45,116 nt of DNA, taken from contig CAJYAJ010000008.1 of the NCBI GenBank assembly GCA_913065005.1, positions 1 to 45,116 of the forward strand, written 5' to 3'. Positions 9,694 to 20,467 of the stretch are shown here, piece after piece. The position numbers and the translations under genes are program-made. How positions within the stretch are numbered: position 1 is the first letter of the stretch; every line of letters starts with the position of its first letter. Below the pieces are notes generated by a model. It saw nothing but the letters and a program-made list of their open reading frames with translations, had not been told where the DNA came from and ran no database searches. This DNA is from an uncultured Verrucomicrobiota bacterium. Its GTDB lineage: Bacteria > Verrucomicrobiota > Kiritimatiellia > Kiritimatiellales > Pontiellaceae.

Positions 9694-12600
9694 TTAATTC
9701 ATCAACGCGCCAAGCTTCTGCAAAAAGCGCCAATTTCGCTGCGACTCTTTACGAGCAAGTTCCAACAATGAATCTGCTTCATCCGGCGCCCGATCATAGA
9801 GAGCGCTAAACCGGCGCTCATTCTGAACGAAATTAAGAAAATCACCACGCGGCTCATGGGCATCCCAACTAAATCGCTCCCCTTTTGGGCGGCTCGGGTT
9901 AAATCGATATAACGGCCAATATCCACACTCCACCGCATCTTTAGCAATCTTCGCACTCTCCATCATATTAATCCCATGTGCAATACAAGGTGAATAGGCA
10001 ATGATCAATGAAGGCCCCTCATACGCCATTGCTTCCATAAAGGCCTGCTGCGTCTGCACCCGATTTGCTCCCATTGAAATTTGAGCCACATAGACATTTC
10101 CATAATTCATACAGAGATAACCCAAATTTTTCTTACCCGCCCGCATGCCCGATTCGGCAAACTTCGCCACCGCCCCCATCGGGGTCGCCTTCGAAGCCTG
10201 CCCACCGGTGTTCGAATAGACTTCTGTATCCAACACCAACAAATTCACATTGCGACCCGATGCCAACACATGATCGACACCCCCATAGCCAATGTCATAT
10301 GCCCATCCATCACCGCCCACAATCCAGACCGCTTTATCCAAAAAATAATCCTGAAGCTCGATGATAGAATCAATCAACGGATGAGTTCCCTTTTCTTTAC
10401 GTAATAAAATCTGCGCCGCCCACTGTGCCGCCAACGCTTCCTCCGAAAAATGATTCACTTGGCCAAGATCGACCGCCCGTCGCAACGCCGCATCCAGATC
10501 AGTATGAACTCCATCGGCACAAAGCTGTTCAACCCGCTTTCGTAAAAGAGAACGATTGCTCTCTACCGCCAACCGAAATCCCATACCATATTCCGCATTA
10601 TCCTCGAACAACGAATTGGCCCACGCAGGACCGCGACCTTCATCCGTCGTGCAATAAGGAACCGTCGGGAATGTACCGCCAAAAATCGATGAACAGCCCG
10701 TCGCATTCGCCATCAATAAATGTTCCCCACACAACAGCGTCAATAACTTCAAATAGGGGGTCTCACCACAACCAGCACACGCGCCCGAAAACTCAAATAA
10801 GGGACGCTTCAATTGAATCCCCTTCACCGTCGATGTATCTACACCATCATATACATCATCTGGAAGCGCATCAAAAAAGCTCGTATTCTCCACCTCGGCT
10901 TCCGTATCGCCCTTTTCAAGGGTCGTAAACTCCAATGCTTTTAACTTAGGCGGACAGGTCTCAATACAGACGCCACAACCCGTACAATCCTCCAAATAAA
11001 CCTGAATCCGATATTCCAATTCACGCTCATTCAAACTCTTCGAAGGCAACGTATCGAATGATTCCGGTGCTTGCTCCATTCGCTCCGGCTCCACTTGTTT
11101 TGCTCGAATTACCGCATGCGGACACGCCATCACGCACTGATTACATTGAATGCAATTCTCCTTAATCCACTTTGGCACCTGTGGCGCAATGCGCCGCTTT
11201 TCTAACCGTGCCGTACCCAACGGTAGCGTTCCATCGACCGGCATTTTTGAAACCGGAATCGTATCACCCTCCAGCTTCATCGTAGGCAAAATAACCTCGC
11301 GCGCAAACGCATTAGCATCGGCTGGAACTAACTCCGGAGGAGCAGCACACTGAGCCGAATGTGTTGGCACATCAACCTCTTCTAGGCCACTCCATGCCAT
11401 CTCAACCGCCCGCTCATTCATCGCAATGACATCGCGACCCTTTGCGACAAACTGCTTCGCAACCGATTGCTTGATCAAGTTCGTCGCCTCATCCCGACTC
11501 ACCAAATCACTCAACCCAAAAAAGAGCGTCTGCATCACCGTATTAATTCGCGTTCCCAAGCCTGCTTTTTGCGCAATCTCTAGCGCATTAATGTTATAGA
11601 AGCGAATACGCCGCTCCATTAAAATACGTTGATCTCGCTCCGTTAACCGACGAAACAGCTGATCCGTTGGAATATCCGAATTCAAAACAAATACCCCACC
11701 ATGCTCAAGCGGTTCCAACATATTATATCGACCCAAATAGACCGACTTATGACATGCTACATACCCCGCCCGCTGAACAAGAAATGGATAATTTAACGCC
11801 CCCGACCCGATCCGCAAATACGACGTCGTAACGCCCCCTGCTTTCTTCGAATCATACACAAAATAACCCTGCGCATTAAAGGCCGTCTTCTCACCAATCA
11901 ACTCCACACTGCTACGACACGCACCAACCGTACCATCGGAACCAAAGCCCCAAAAAATAGCGCCACGAACATCCACAGGCTCGACTTCCAATCGCTCCCC
12001 GATCGGAATCGAGCGATGCGTTACATCATCATCAATACCCACCGTAAAATCATGATTCCCCCCCGCCGCTCCATGAGCAAACACCGCCGCAATCGCTTCC
12101 GGGGTTAACTCTTTTGACGCCAATCCAAATCGACCCCCTATAACCTCGATTCCTCTCTGATTTCGCAACGCAGCCACCACGTCCAAAAAGAGTGGCTCAC
12201 CCACCCCACCCGGTTCTTTTGTTCGATCTAATACCAACACCTGCCGCACCGAATCAGGAAAAGCTGATACAAATGACTCAACACCAAAAGGACGAAAAAG
12301 TCGGACTTTCATCAGACCCACTTTCTCTCCAGTCGCTTGCAAATACTCCACCGTATGCCGCACCGTTTCCGCAGCCGAACCCATTACCACAATCACCTGT
12401 GTAGCATCTATGGCACCCACATATTCATACAGTCGATATGATCGACCCGTAACGCTTTCAAGCTGCTCCAACTTCTTTTCCACTAAAGCAGGAATCGCAT
12501 CATAGAAGCGATTACTCGCTTCTCGACCCTGAAAATAAACATCCGGATTTTGTGCAGCCGCCCGAACCTTTGGCTGATCCGGACGCAACGCCCGATCCCT

Positions 12601-13203
12601 AAACCGTCGCAATGCCTCCTCATCAACAAACGGCGCGAACTCATCTCCTTCCAACACCTCGATTTGTTGCATTTCACTTGATGTTCTAAATCCGTCAAAA
12701 AAATGAACAAAAGGCACATCAGCTTGTAACGTTACGGCATGCGCAACAAGAGCCATATCATGTGCCTCTTGCACACTGCTCGCACAGATCATCGCAACCC
12801 CTGTCTGCCGCACCGCCATCACATCCGAATGATCCCCAAAAATTGAAAGCGCCTGGGTAGCCAATGAACGCGCTGCCACATGAAACACACCCGGTAAAAG
12901 CTCCCCTGCCAATTTATAGAGCGTGGGAATCATCAATAATAATCCCTGCGAAGAAGTAAACGTTGTCGCCAACGAACCCGCAACCAATGCCCCATGCACC
13001 GCTCCCGCAGCACCCGCCTCCGATTGCATCTGAACGACCCGCACCGGCTGACCATATAAATTTGCCCTACCCGACTCAGCTAATTGTTCCACCGCCTCTG
13101 CCATCGTTGACGAAGGCGTAATCGGATAGACCGCCGCAACTTCAGAAAAAGCATACGCCACCCGTGCTGCCGCTCCATTACCATCTACTGTAACTACCTG
13201 CAT
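9694..13203 (-). CDS. nifJ: pyruvate:ferredoxin (flavodoxin) oxidoreductase
   Basis: A single-chain PFOR of about 1169 residues, the usual size. It oxidises pyruvate and CoA to acetyl-CoA, CO2 and reduced ferredoxin in the cytosol. The N-terminal pyrimidine-binding/TPP region (VDGNGAAARVAY) is followed by the CoA-binding and EKR regions. Two 4Fe-4S motifs come next (CIQCNQCVMACP near residue 682 and CTGCGVCIETCPP near 736), then CAGCGETPYLKLL near 808 for the proximal cluster, and the TPP/Mg site GGDGWAYDIGYGG. The frame is open upstream to 13344, but the extra 47 residues are not family-like. The ATG at 13203 gives the canonical MQVVTVDGN start with AGG just upstream. The enzyme is oxygen-sensitive and typical of anaerobes. 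Confidence 0.97.
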   Translation of the reverse strand: MQVVTVDGNGAAARVAYAFSEVAAVYPITPSSTMAEAVEQLAESGRANLYGQPVRVVQMQSEAGAAGAVHGALVAGSLATTFTSSQGLLLMIPTLYKLAGELLPGVFHVAARSLATQALSIFGDHSDVMAVRQTGVAMICASSVQEAHDMALVAHAVTLQADVPFVHFFDGFRTSSEMQQIEVLEGDEFAPFVDEEALRRFRDRALRPDQPKVRAAAQNPDVYFQGREASNRFYDAIPALVEKKLEQLESVTGRSYRLYEYVGAIDATQVIVVMGSAAETVRHTVEYLQATGEKVGLMKVRLFRPFGVESFVSAFPDSVRQVLVLDRTKEPGGVGEPLFLDVVAALRNQRGIEVIGGRFGLASKELTPEAIAAVFAHGAAGGNHDFTVGIDDDVTHRSIPIGERLEVEPVDVRGAIFWGFGSDGTVGACRSSVELIGEKTAFNAQGYFVYDSKKAGGVTTSYLRIGSGALNYPFLVQRAGYVACHKSVYLGRYNMLEPLEHGGVFVLNSDIPTDQLFRRLTERDQRILMERRIRFYNINALEIAQKAGLGTRINTVMQTLFFGLSDLVSRDEATNLIKQSVAKQFVAKGRDVIAMNERAVEMAWSGLEEVDVPTHSAQCAAPPELVPADANAFAREVILPTMKLEGDTIPVSKMPVDGTLPLGTARLEKRRIAPQVPKWIKENCIQCNQCVMACPHAVIRAKQVEPERMEQAPESFDTLPSKSLNERELEYRIQVYLEDCTGCGVCIETCPPKLKALEFTTLEKGDTEAEVENTSFFDALPDDVYDGVDTSTVKGIQLKRPLFEFSGACAGCGETPYLKLLTLLCGEHLLMANATGCSSIFGGTFPTVPYCTTDEGRGPAWANSLFEDNAEYGMGFRLAVESNRSLLRKRVEQLCADGVHTDLDAALRRAVDLGQVNHFSEEALAAQWAAQILLRKEKGTHPLIDSIIELQDYFLDKAVWIVGGDGWAYDIGYGGVDHVLASGRNVNLLVLDTEVYSNTGGQASKATPMGAVAKFAESGMRAGKKNLGYLCMNYGNVYVAQISMGANRVQTQQAFMEAMAYEGPSLIIAYSPCIAHGINMMESAKIAKDAVECGYWPLYRFNPSRPKGERFSWDAHEPRGDFLNFVQNERRFSALYDRAPDEADSLLELARKESQRNWRFLQKLGALMN

Positions 13204-13289
13204 ATCCTGCCTCAATTCACCTGCTAGCTTTACAGAACCCCCCTTGAAAGCAATCTCAATCTCACAGAACGCAAAGACGAAAGCATGAC

Positions 13290-13318
13290 TTGACTCTAAA
13301 TCATAAAATACACAGAAT
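13290..13318 (+). promoter_or_regulatory. candidate sigma-70 promoter for guaB-nadE
   Basis: TTGACT at 13290-13295, a 17-nt spacer, then CAGAAT at 13313-13318 (4 of 6). Transcription would begin near 13325, giving a very short leader that carries the AAAAGGA ribosome-binding site of guaB. The remaining part of the divergent gap 13204-13289 should hold the nifJ promoter, but I see no convincing one. Confidence 0.5.
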
Positions 13319-13342
13319 ACCACGGCAAAAGGACTGATAACC

Positions 13343-14827
13343 ATGAGCCAGAATGATCATCTTAATAACTTCATGCAGACCTTCCCCCACGAAGGACTCA
13401 CGTTCGATGATGTCTCTCTAATTACCCAATATGCGGACTTTCTTCCGAGCGATACCGACATCTCTTCCCGTCTCACGCGCAACATCCAACAAAAGATTCC
13501 CTTTCTCAGTGCCGCCATGGATACGGTAACCGAATCACGCATGGCAATTGCAATGGCGATGATGGGCGGAATTGGAGTAATTCACAAAAACTTAGATCCC
13601 GAAGAACAAGCCTCACACGTCAGTCGGGTAAAACATCACTTGAACGGGCTCATAAACGATCCCATCACCTTCACCATCGACGACACCCTAGAAACCATCG
13701 CCGCATTCAAAGCAGAACATGGCCTCACGTTCAACGGCTTTCCCATTTTGGATCACGATGAAAACCTAGCTGGCATTCTTACCTCAAAAGATGTGCGCTT
13801 TACCGCCTCCAAAACAGCCGCCGTCAGCGACATCATGACCACACACATTATTACCGCCGAAGCCGGTACGGATCTTCGACAAGCCTACGATCTCATGATT
13901 AAGCACAAGATTGGAAAACTCCCACTGGTTAAAGAGGGAAAATTGGTCGGACTCTACTCATATGCGGATGTACGAAGTCTCATCGAAAACGAAGAACCTC
14001 TCTTTAATCGAGATGCCAACTATCGCCTACGCGTAGCAGCCGGCGTGGGTCCAGGCGATTATGAACGTGCCGAAATTCTTGCCGACGAAGAAATCGATGT
14101 ATTTGTCGTCGATACCGCTCACGGTCACAGCCACGGCGTCATCGAGATGGTTCGCTGGGTCAAAAGTAAATTTCCAGAAATTGATGTAATAGCGGGCAAT
14201 ATTGCCACCGGTGAAGCCGCTCTCGCCCTTCGCGATGCAGGTGCTGATGCCGTAAAAATTGGCATTGGTCCCGGCTCCATCTGCACAACGCGTATCGTTA
14301 CCGGGGTCGGCATTCCCCAAATTTCAGCGATCTATTCCGCATCCCAAGCCCTACAAGGTGAAATTCCTGTCATCGCCGATGGTGGCATTCGCCACTCAGG
14401 CGATATAGCCAAAGCCATCGTCGCCGGTGCCGATAGTGTTATGATGGGCTCCGCACTAGCAGGAACCGAAGAAAGCCCAGGAGAAAAAATTCTCTACGAA
14501 GGAAGACAATTTGTCATCTACCGCGGTATGGGCAGTCTTGATGCCATGAAATCACGAGCTGGCAGCCGCCAGCGCTACGGATTAAACGATGAAGATGATC
14601 TCGTACCGCAAGGAATTGAAGGCATGGTTCCGTTCTCAGGCACCGTCAGCAAAGTAATGAAACAATACTGTGGAGGTCTTCAAGCAAGCCTTGGGTATTG
14701 CGGAAGCAAAGATATTGCCGCACTCAAACACTCTGGCAAATTTATTCGCGTTTCCGGTGCCGGTGCAATCGAAGCGCATGCCCATGATATCAAGATTACT
14801 AAAGAAGCACCAAATTACCGGCGCTAA
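13343..14827 (+). CDS. guaB: inosine-5'-monophosphate dehydrogenase
   Basis: A 494-residue enzyme that oxidises IMP to XMP with NAD, the first committed step to GMP. It has a TIM-barrel with a tandem CBS (Bateman) insertion at about residues 100-215. The catalytic loop [13 protein letters not shown] near residue 310 carries the active-site Cys, GGIRHSGD near 345 binds phosphate, and the mobile flap contains SRQRYG near 412. The ATG at 13343 follows AAAAGGA. It probably forms an operon with nadE, which starts 13 nt after the guaB stop with its own GGAGAG site. Confidence 0.97.
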   Translation: MSQNDHLNNFMQTFPHEGLTFDDVSLITQYADFLPSDTDISSRLTRNIQQKIPFLSAAMDTVTESRMAIAMAMMGGIGVIHKNLDPEEQASHVSRVKHHLNGLINDPITFTIDDTLETIAAFKAEHGLTFNGFPILDHDENLAGILTSKDVRFTASKTAAVSDIMTTHIITAEAGTDLRQAYDLMIKHKIGKLPLVKEGKLVGLYSYADVRSLIENEEPLFNRDANYRLRVAAGVGPGDYERAEILADEEIDVFVVDTAHGHSHGVIEMVRWVKSKFPEIDVIAGNIATGEAALALRDAGADAVKIGIGPGSICTTRIVTGVGIPQISAIYSASQALQGEIPVIADGGIRHSGDIAKAIVAGADSVMMGSALAGTEESPGEKILYEGRQFVIYRGMGSLDAMKSRAGSRQRYGLNDEDDLVPQGIEGMVPFSGTVSKVMKQYCGGLQASLGYCGSKDIAALKHSGKFIRVSGAGAIEAHAHDIKITKEAPNYRR

Positions 14828-14839
14828 GGAGAGCCGTTC

Positions 14840-16432
14840 ATGCACGCAGCGCTTCTCCAAATCAACCCCACCGTTGGCGCATTACGTTCCAATGCCGACC
14901 TCATCATTCAAGAAGCCCATCGCGCTGCCGATGCGGGTGCCGAGCTTTTAATCACTCCCGAATGTGCGCTCTCAGGCTATCCACCCGAAGACCTTATTCT
15001 AAAAGATCACTTCTGCGCAGACTGCCAAAATGAACTAGACCGTCTCATAAATGAACTCCCCAAAGAGCCTCTTATTTTAATCGGCACTCCACTCCTTCGA
15101 AACGGAAAAAAACATAACGCCGCCATTGCCATCCAAAACGGCACCATCGTAGGTGAATATTATAAACAACTCCTGCCAAATTATGGCGTCTTTGATGAAA
15201 AACGCCTCTTTGCTCCAGGAACCGAAGCGCTCATTTTAAACCATACCGGAAAAAAGATTGCCGTTCACATATGCGAAGACTCCTGGGAACCCGAAGGAAC
15301 GGCCGTAACGAATATCGAACAACCCATTGACCTTCTCATCAATCTATCCGCTTCCCCCTATCATCGCGGCAAACAAAAAGACCGCCTCCGTATTCTCCAA
15401 CAAACCGCACAAAGTCTTTCAACTACCCTTCTCTATTGCAATCTCATCGGGGGACAAGATGAATTGGTCTTCGACGGAAGCAGCATGGTCATTGCTCCCG
15501 ATGGATCACTTATCTCCCGAGCACCCGCCTTTATGACTCACACCTTGCATTGGAATACCGCATCAGCAGAGATCACTCCACCCCTGAATGAATTATCTGA
15601 AATCTATGAAGCACTCAAACTAGGTCTCCATGATTATGTTGAAAAAACTGGATTTAAAAAAGTAGTCATCGCACTGAGTGGCGGTATCGATTCCGCTCTT
15701 GTTCTCGCCCTAGCGGTCGATGCCCTAGGCACCGATCGCGTTATCAGTGTAACCATGCCATCGCGCTACTCCTCTAGTGGCACCCTACAAGATGCCATCG
15801 ACATGGCAAATCGACTCCATATCCCAATTCATCAAATTCCCATTGAACCCCTTCATCATCAGTTTCAAAATCAACTCACCTCCATTTGGGAAAATAAAAC
15901 CTCAGCCGAATTAACCGACGAAAACCTACAAGCACGCATTCGAGGGAATCTGATTATGGCGATTTCTAATGAATTCAATTGGCTGGTTCTAACCACCGGA
16001 AATAAAAGCGAAATGGCGATGGGCTACTGCACCCTTTACGGCGATATGTGCGGGGGATTTGCCCTCATCAAAGATGTGCCAAAAACCACTGTATTCGACC
16101 TATGCCGGTGGCGAAATGAACAATCCGAAGTCATCCCACCCGAAATCATTAACCGCCCCCCCTCCGCCGAACTGCGACCGGATCAAAAAGATACCGACTC
16201 ACTTCCTCCCTACCATCAGCTCGACCCCATCCTTGAAGCCTATGTCGAGCAAGATCTAGGAATCGATGGGCTCATCAGCGCCGGATTCGACCCCGATCTA
16301 GCAAAACGCGTTATCCACGCCGTTGAACTAAGTGAATATAAAAGAAGACAATCGCCGCCTGGAGTAAAAATCACTCCCCGTTCTTTTGATCGGGATCGGC
16401 GCATGCCCATCGTCAACCGGTATCGAAACTAA
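14840..16432 (+). CDS. nadE: glutamine-dependent NAD+ synthetase
   Basis: A 530-residue two-domain enzyme that amidates nicotinic acid adenine dinucleotide. The N-terminal nitrilase-type glutaminase (about residues 1-250) shows the Glu-Lys-Cys set: Glu41 in [13 protein letters not shown], Lys in [14 protein letters not shown], and Cys in HICEDSWEP. The C-terminal synthetase domain has the ATP-pyrophosphatase loop [15 protein letters not shown] near residue 278 and [12 protein letters not shown]. The ATG follows TAAGGAGAG directly after guaB. Its stop overlaps the converging trpG stop by 4 nt (16429-16432). Confidence 0.97.
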   Translation: MHAALLQINPTVGALRSNADLIIQEAHRAADAGAELLITPECALSGYPPEDLILKDHFCADCQNELDRLINELPKEPLILIGTPLLRNGKKHNAAIAIQNGTIVGEYYKQLLPNYGVFDEKRLFAPGTEALILNHTGKKIAVHICEDSWEPEGTAVTNIEQPIDLLINLSASPYHRGKQKDRLRILQQTAQSLSTTLLYCNLIGGQDELVFDGSSMVIAPDGSLISRAPAFMTHTLHWNTASAEITPPLNELSEIYEALKLGLHDYVEKTGFKKVVIALSGGIDSALVLALAVDALGTDRVISVTMPSRYSSSGTLQDAIDMANRLHIPIHQIPIEPLHHQFQNQLTSIWENKTSAELTDENLQARIRGNLIMAISNEFNWLVLTTGNKSEMAMGYCTLYGDMCGGFALIKDVPKTTVFDLCRWRNEQSEVIPPEIINRPPSAELRPDQKDTDSLPPYHQLDPILEAYVEQDLGIDGLISAGFDPDLAKRVIHAVELSEYKRRQSPPGVKITPRSFDRDRRMPIVNRYRN

Positions 16433-16992
16433 AGATTCAAGAAATTCTGAAGCAGTTGTTTGCCCTCAAGTGTAAGAATCGACTCAGGATGAAATTGAAC
16501 CCCATGCACCGGCAATTCAGCATGTTGCATTCCCATAATCTCGCCCTCCTCCGTCCATGCCGTAATACGTAGCTCCTTCGGAAGCGAAGACCGCTCAACA
16601 ATCAACGAATGATAGCGCGTTGCCTCAAACGGATCTGAAAGCCCCTGAAAAACACTTGTTCCATCATGATGAATCGGAGAGGTTTTTCCGTGCATCAAAC
16701 GCTCCGCTCGTACCACTTTTCCACCAAACACCGCACCAATAGATTGATGCCCAAGGCAGACCCCAAATACCGGCATCAATGAAGCACACGCCCTAATTAA
16801 CTCACATGAAATTCCAGCCTCCCTTGGTGAACAAGGCCCCGGACTCACCAACAGTTTTTCCGGCTTCAATGCCAAAGCCTCTTCAACCGTAATTTTATCA
16901 TTACGAACAACATGAAGTTCAGCACCCAACTCCCCTAAATATTGAACGAGGTTGAACGTGAATGAATCATAATTATCGAGTACCAAAATCAT
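16429..16992 (-). CDS. trpG: anthranilate synthase component II (glutamine amidotransferase)
   Basis: A 187-residue class I glutamine amidotransferase with catalytic Cys79 in FGVCLGHQ and His168/Glu170 in HGVQFHPES. It supplies ammonia from glutamine to TrpE for anthranilate formation, and could be shared with the pabB product for p-aminobenzoate. It starts 2 nt after the trpE stop with the ribosome-binding site inside trpE, so the two are coupled. The remaining trp genes are not in the window. Confidence 0.94.
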   Translation of the reverse strand: MILVLDNYDSFTFNLVQYLGELGAELHVVRNDKITVEEALALKPEKLLVSPGPCSPREAGISCELIRACASLMPVFGVCLGHQSIGAVFGGKVVRAERLMHGKTSPIHHDGTSVFQGLSDPFEATRYHSLIVERSSLPKELRITAWTEEGEIMGMQHAELPVHGVQFHPESILTLEGKQLLQNFLNL

Positions 16993-16994
16993 AG

Positions 16995-18515
16995 CTAACC
17001 GCTCTTTCTTGCCGAATGAAACACCTGTGCCAATGCCAACGCTTTCATCATGCCACGCGCTTTATTCTGCGTCTCTTCATATTCACACTGCGGAACCGAA
17101 TCTGCCACAATCCCCGCACCCGCCTGCACATACGCCTTTTTCTTATCTAAAATCACGGTTCGAATCGTAATGGCTGAATCAAAATTTCCATCAAAACCAA
17201 AATAACCAACTGCACCTGCATAGGGGCCGCGCTTGCATTTTTCCAACTCCGCAATAATTTCCATCGCTCGCACCTTCGGCGCACCACTCACCGTTCCCGC
17301 AGGAAAGCTGGCTCGCATCACATCATAAATATCATGTTCATCACCCAATCTTCCGGCCACATTCGAAACAATATGCATCACATGGCTATACCGCTCGATC
17401 ACCATCAAATCCTCTACTTCAACCGTATGATAATCACAGACTCGACCAATATCATTACGACCCAAATCCACCAACATAATATGCTCGGCCCGCTCTTTCG
17501 GATCCGCTAGCAATTCCGCTTCAAGTGCTACATCTTCTGCCGTCGTCCCCCCCCTAGGACGTGTTCCGGCAATCGGTCGCACCTCAACACGCCGATCCTG
17601 ACATCGCACATGAATCTCCGGTGATGTTCCGACAATGGCACTCTCGCCCATATCCAAACAGAACATATACGGCGATGGATTCACGGCTCGAAGCGCTCGA
17701 TAGACATCCAATGAGTCCGCTTCATTATCCACTTCGAAACGCTGCGATAGAACCGTTTGAATTACATCACCCGACCGAATGTACTCCTTCGCCCGATCCA
17801 CCATGTCAAAAAATTCTTCCCGCGTGGTATTCGACCGCGGTTCCAAAGATTCCACCTGATCAGGCACCGAAACAGACACGCTTTGAACCGGCGTCTGTAA
17901 CGCCACCTGCAATGAATCTAGCTCCTCAATGGCGCGTTCATAGGCTTTCTCTGGATCTTCCTCTACATGCGCATGCACCAACGTAATCAACCGATGCTTC
18001 ACTCGATCAAAAATGATTAATCCATCTGTCACCATAAACACCATATCCGGTGCCCCTAAATCATCCTGACCAATGCGCGGCACCCGCGGCTCGAATTCCG
18101 TGATCATGTCATACCCCAAAAATCCGACCGCCCCTCCAATAAATGGAGACGCTAATCCATCATCCTTTACAGGCGTGTACTGAGCCATATGCGACTTTAA
18201 AACATCCAATGGATCCACATCTTCGAATGCTTCCACTTCACCCGCGCATTCCACTTCGACATGACGTCCATACGCCCGCAAGACCGCGCGAGGCGTACCT
18301 CCAATAAATGAATACCGACCAATCTTTTCACCGCCCTCTACACTCTCGAGTAGATAGCTATGCGAAACCTGATCCCGATTTCGTAAAAAAGTACGAACCC
18401 GCTCATACGCCGAAACCGCCGTCTCATGATCCGCGATGACCTCACGCCACACCGGCACAAGATTCCCCTGGGTGGCTTTTTCTAAAAATGTCTCTTTACT
18501 GGGATAAACCGCCAT
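16995..18515 (-). CDS. trpE: anthranilate synthase component I
   Basis: A 506-residue chorismate-using enzyme that makes anthranilate together with TrpG. The N-terminal LLES segment ([10 protein letters not shown] near residue 54) is the tryptophan feedback-inhibition motif that helps separate TrpE from PabB. The catalytic domain contains [31 protein letters not shown] and [18 protein letters not shown], all intact. AGGGGAG upstream of the ATG at 18515 is a good ribosome-binding site. The 66-nt gap after the phosphohexomutase gene shows no clear promoter or terminator, so it may be transcribed with the his-side genes. No leader peptide with Trp codons is seen. Confidence 0.95.
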   Translation of the reverse strand: MAVYPSKETFLEKATQGNLVPVWREVIADHETAVSAYERVRTFLRNRDQVSHSYLLESVEGGEKIGRYSFIGGTPRAVLRAYGRHVEVECAGEVEAFEDVDPLDVLKSHMAQYTPVKDDGLASPFIGGAVGFLGYDMITEFEPRVPRIGQDDLGAPDMVFMVTDGLIIFDRVKHRLITLVHAHVEEDPEKAYERAIEELDSLQVALQTPVQSVSVSVPDQVESLEPRSNTTREEFFDMVDRAKEYIRSGDVIQTVLSQRFEVDNEADSLDVYRALRAVNPSPYMFCLDMGESAIVGTSPEIHVRCQDRRVEVRPIAGTRPRGGTTAEDVALEAELLADPKERAEHIMLVDLGRNDIGRVCDYHTVEVEDLMVIERYSHVMHIVSNVAGRLGDEHDIYDVMRASFPAGTVSGAPKVRAMEIIAELEKCKRGPYAGAVGYFGFDGNFDSAITIRTVILDKKKAYVQAGAGIVADSVPQCEYEETQNKARGMMKALALAQVFHSARKSG

Positions 18516-18581
18516 TTTTCAAACTCCCCTAACATGGCGCCTAGGCTACGCCCGAACTCCCAAATGACGCAACCCCAAAGA

Positions 18582-20036
18582 CTAGGCTTTCAAGACCAAC
18601 AATCGTTCCATCGATTGCTGCTGCATTTCTCTGACCCGCTCGATTGAATCCGCCTCATTATAACACCGAAATTCAGGAGCATTTCCACTCGGACGTAAAT
18701 GTAAAACCTCTCCCGCATTAAACGTAATACGTAATCCATCCGTCCGATCCAAATGATCAACCTCTCCAAACAACGAACCAAACATCTCTTCGACCGCCGC
18801 TTTATCCTGCAATAGATTCAGAATTTTCGAACTCTCATCACTCGGAAAATTCTCTATCCGATCACTTGCGGTAAACCGCTGCGGTAGCTGCTTCACAGAC
18901 GCTGAGATAGATACCTGATTCGCTTTCGCATACAGCATCACCGCCAACATCGGCAGAATCGCATCTCGAGTAGGTAACGCGGAGAGCTCTCCATCAAAAA
19001 CCCTACATGCACTCTGCATTAAAAATCCACCATTCGCCTCATACCCGACCACGCCAATTTCTCCGCTAGCCTCAGCCTCCTGCATCGAAGCCACCACATA
19101 AGGCGAACCAATCTTCGTCCGTTCCACTCTTTTAAACCAACCACACGCCTCCACAGCCGTATTACAACTCACCGGCGTATGGACCGATTCCGCCCCTAAA
19201 AACCGAGCAACCAAAATGCCCGCCACATCTCCTCGTAACCACGAACCCTCCTCATCACTAATCAAGGGGCGATCACTATCGCCATCGGTTGAAACAAGGC
19301 AGTCTAGATCAAACTCCTCAGACCACTCCAATGCTAACGCCACATCATCCGCCCGAATAGCCTCCGTATCCACCGGAACAAACGTATCTGAAAAACCCAA
19401 CGGTATCACTTCAGCACCCAACCGTGAAAATAGTTCAATCAACACCTCACGACCCACCGCCGAATGCTGATACACTCCCACTCTCAAATTCGCCAAACAA
19501 TTCGCAGGAAACACCTTCGTATACCGTTCCAAATAAAGTGAAACCGCCGTATCCTCCTCAGCCGGCAAAGATCCCACCTCCACATCCGACCGATACAGGA
19601 CTTTTTGCGCCATCATACGCACCTCATCCCGCTTCAAAATTTCCCCACTGCACTTATTAAATTTGATCCCATTCCGATCGGCTGGAATATGACTGCCCGT
19701 CACCATGATCGACGGAATCCCCTGCTCAAAACCCAACAGTGCCACCGCCGGCGAAGGAATACGACCGCAGTTCACCGGCACATATCCCATATCACGTACC
19801 GCCTGCGCAACCGCCGCCATTATTCGCCCCGTACTCGGACGCAAATCTCCCGCAATCGCTACAGACTCTCCAGCCCGTTTCAATTCATTTGATTCCTCCA
19901 AGAACGATAAAAATCCGGAGGTATATGCATGGCAAACCCCATCCGTCATCGCAGATGCCAACCCCCGGGCCCCACTCGTGCCAAACTTCACCCCGCTCTG
20001 CTCCATCAAGTCGCAGATTTGAATATCTTCGCTCAT
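18582..20036 (-). CDS. phosphomannomutase/phosphoglucomutase family enzyme
   Basis: A 484-residue alpha-D-phosphohexomutase. All four family signatures are present: the N-terminal KFGTSGARG near residue 17, the phosphoserine loop VTGSHIPADRNGIKF with Ser115, the metal-binding DGDSDRP with Asp251/253/255, and the C-terminal phosphate-binding RPSGNAPEFRCY. The family interconverts hexose 1- and 6-phosphates for sugar-nucleotide synthesis. The TGSHIP variant of the Ser loop is common in PMM-type members, but mannose, glucose or glucosamine specificity cannot be set from sequence alone. It begins 1 nt after the hisI stop with a weak ribosome-binding site. Confidence 0.88.
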   Translation of the reverse strand: MSEDIQICDLMEQSGVKFGTSGARGLASAMTDGVCHAYTSGFLSFLEESNELKRAGESVAIAGDLRPSTGRIMAAVAQAVRDMGYVPVNCGRIPSPAVALLGFEQGIPSIMVTGSHIPADRNGIKFNKCSGEILKRDEVRMMAQKVLYRSDVEVGSLPAEEDTAVSLYLERYTKVFPANCLANLRVGVYQHSAVGREVLIELFSRLGAEVIPLGFSDTFVPVDTEAIRADDVALALEWSEEFDLDCLVSTDGDSDRPLISDEEGSWLRGDVAGILVARFLGAESVHTPVSCNTAVEACGWFKRVERTKIGSPYVVASMQEAEASGEIGVVGYEANGGFLMQSACRVFDGELSALPTRDAILPMLAVMLYAKANQVSISASVKQLPQRFTASDRIENFPSDESSKILNLLQDKAAVEEMFGSLFGEVDHLDRTDGLRITFNAGEVLHLRPSGNAPEFRCYNEADSIERVREMQQQSMERLLVLKA

Positions 20037-20037
20037 A

Positions 20038-20454
20038 TTAAACGTCCAGATTCTCTAAGGTTGTTCCATCTCTCATATTGATTCGCCGATAATAACAATT
20101 CCGCGGCACACCCCGTGCGTTCTTTGTATGACAAATCCCACCCCGCTCCGGACGCACCACAAATAAAAGTGAATTCTGTTCACAATTCACATATGCCTCC
20201 ACTAACGTGAACGTCTCACCCGAAGTCGCACCTTTCACCCATAACTCCTGCCGAGATGAGCTCCAAAGCACCAGCATCTTGCGCTTCAATGATTCCTCAA
20301 ACGCCAATTGATTGATATACGCCACCAAAATAACTTCACGCGAATCCGCATCTTGCACCGCGACTGGAATAATCCCCTTCGTACCCGCCACCGCCTTCTC
20401 CAGCTTCTGCCAGTCCAAGGCCAACTCCAATCCCTCTTCTAACTCCCGACTCAT
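20038..20454 (-). CDS. hisI: phosphoribosyl-AMP cyclohydrolase
   Basis: A 138-residue single-domain HisI (no fused HisE) that opens the adenine ring of phosphoribosyl-AMP in step three of histidine synthesis. AVQDADSREVILVAYIN and ELWVKGATSGE match the family. The zinc cysteines are kept (Cys91, Cys108 in CHTK, Cys120 in NCYYRR). The usual DCDxD metal triad reads NCEQN (residues 90-94), so its Asp residues are replaced by Asn, Glu and Asn. The ATG follows GGAGAGAG, 13 nt after hisF. Annotation is firm; the altered triad may affect metal use. Confidence 0.92.
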   Translation of the reverse strand: MSRELEEGLELALDWQKLEKAVAGTKGIIPVAVQDADSREVILVAYINQLAFEESLKRKMLVLWSSSRQELWVKGATSGETFTLVEAYVNCEQNSLLFVVRPERGGICHTKNARGVPRNCYYRRINMRDGTTLENLDV

Positions 20455-20467
20455 TTAACTCTCTCCG

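Noticed and set aside
10425-10928. 167-codon open frame opposite nifJ
   Set aside because: Antisense to conserved PFOR sequence, Pro/His-rich, no ribosome-binding site or domain.
13204-13344. 47-residue N-terminal extension of NifJ
   Set aside because: It overlaps the guaB promoter region, is unlike PFOR N-termini, and an ATG at 13203 gives the canonical start.
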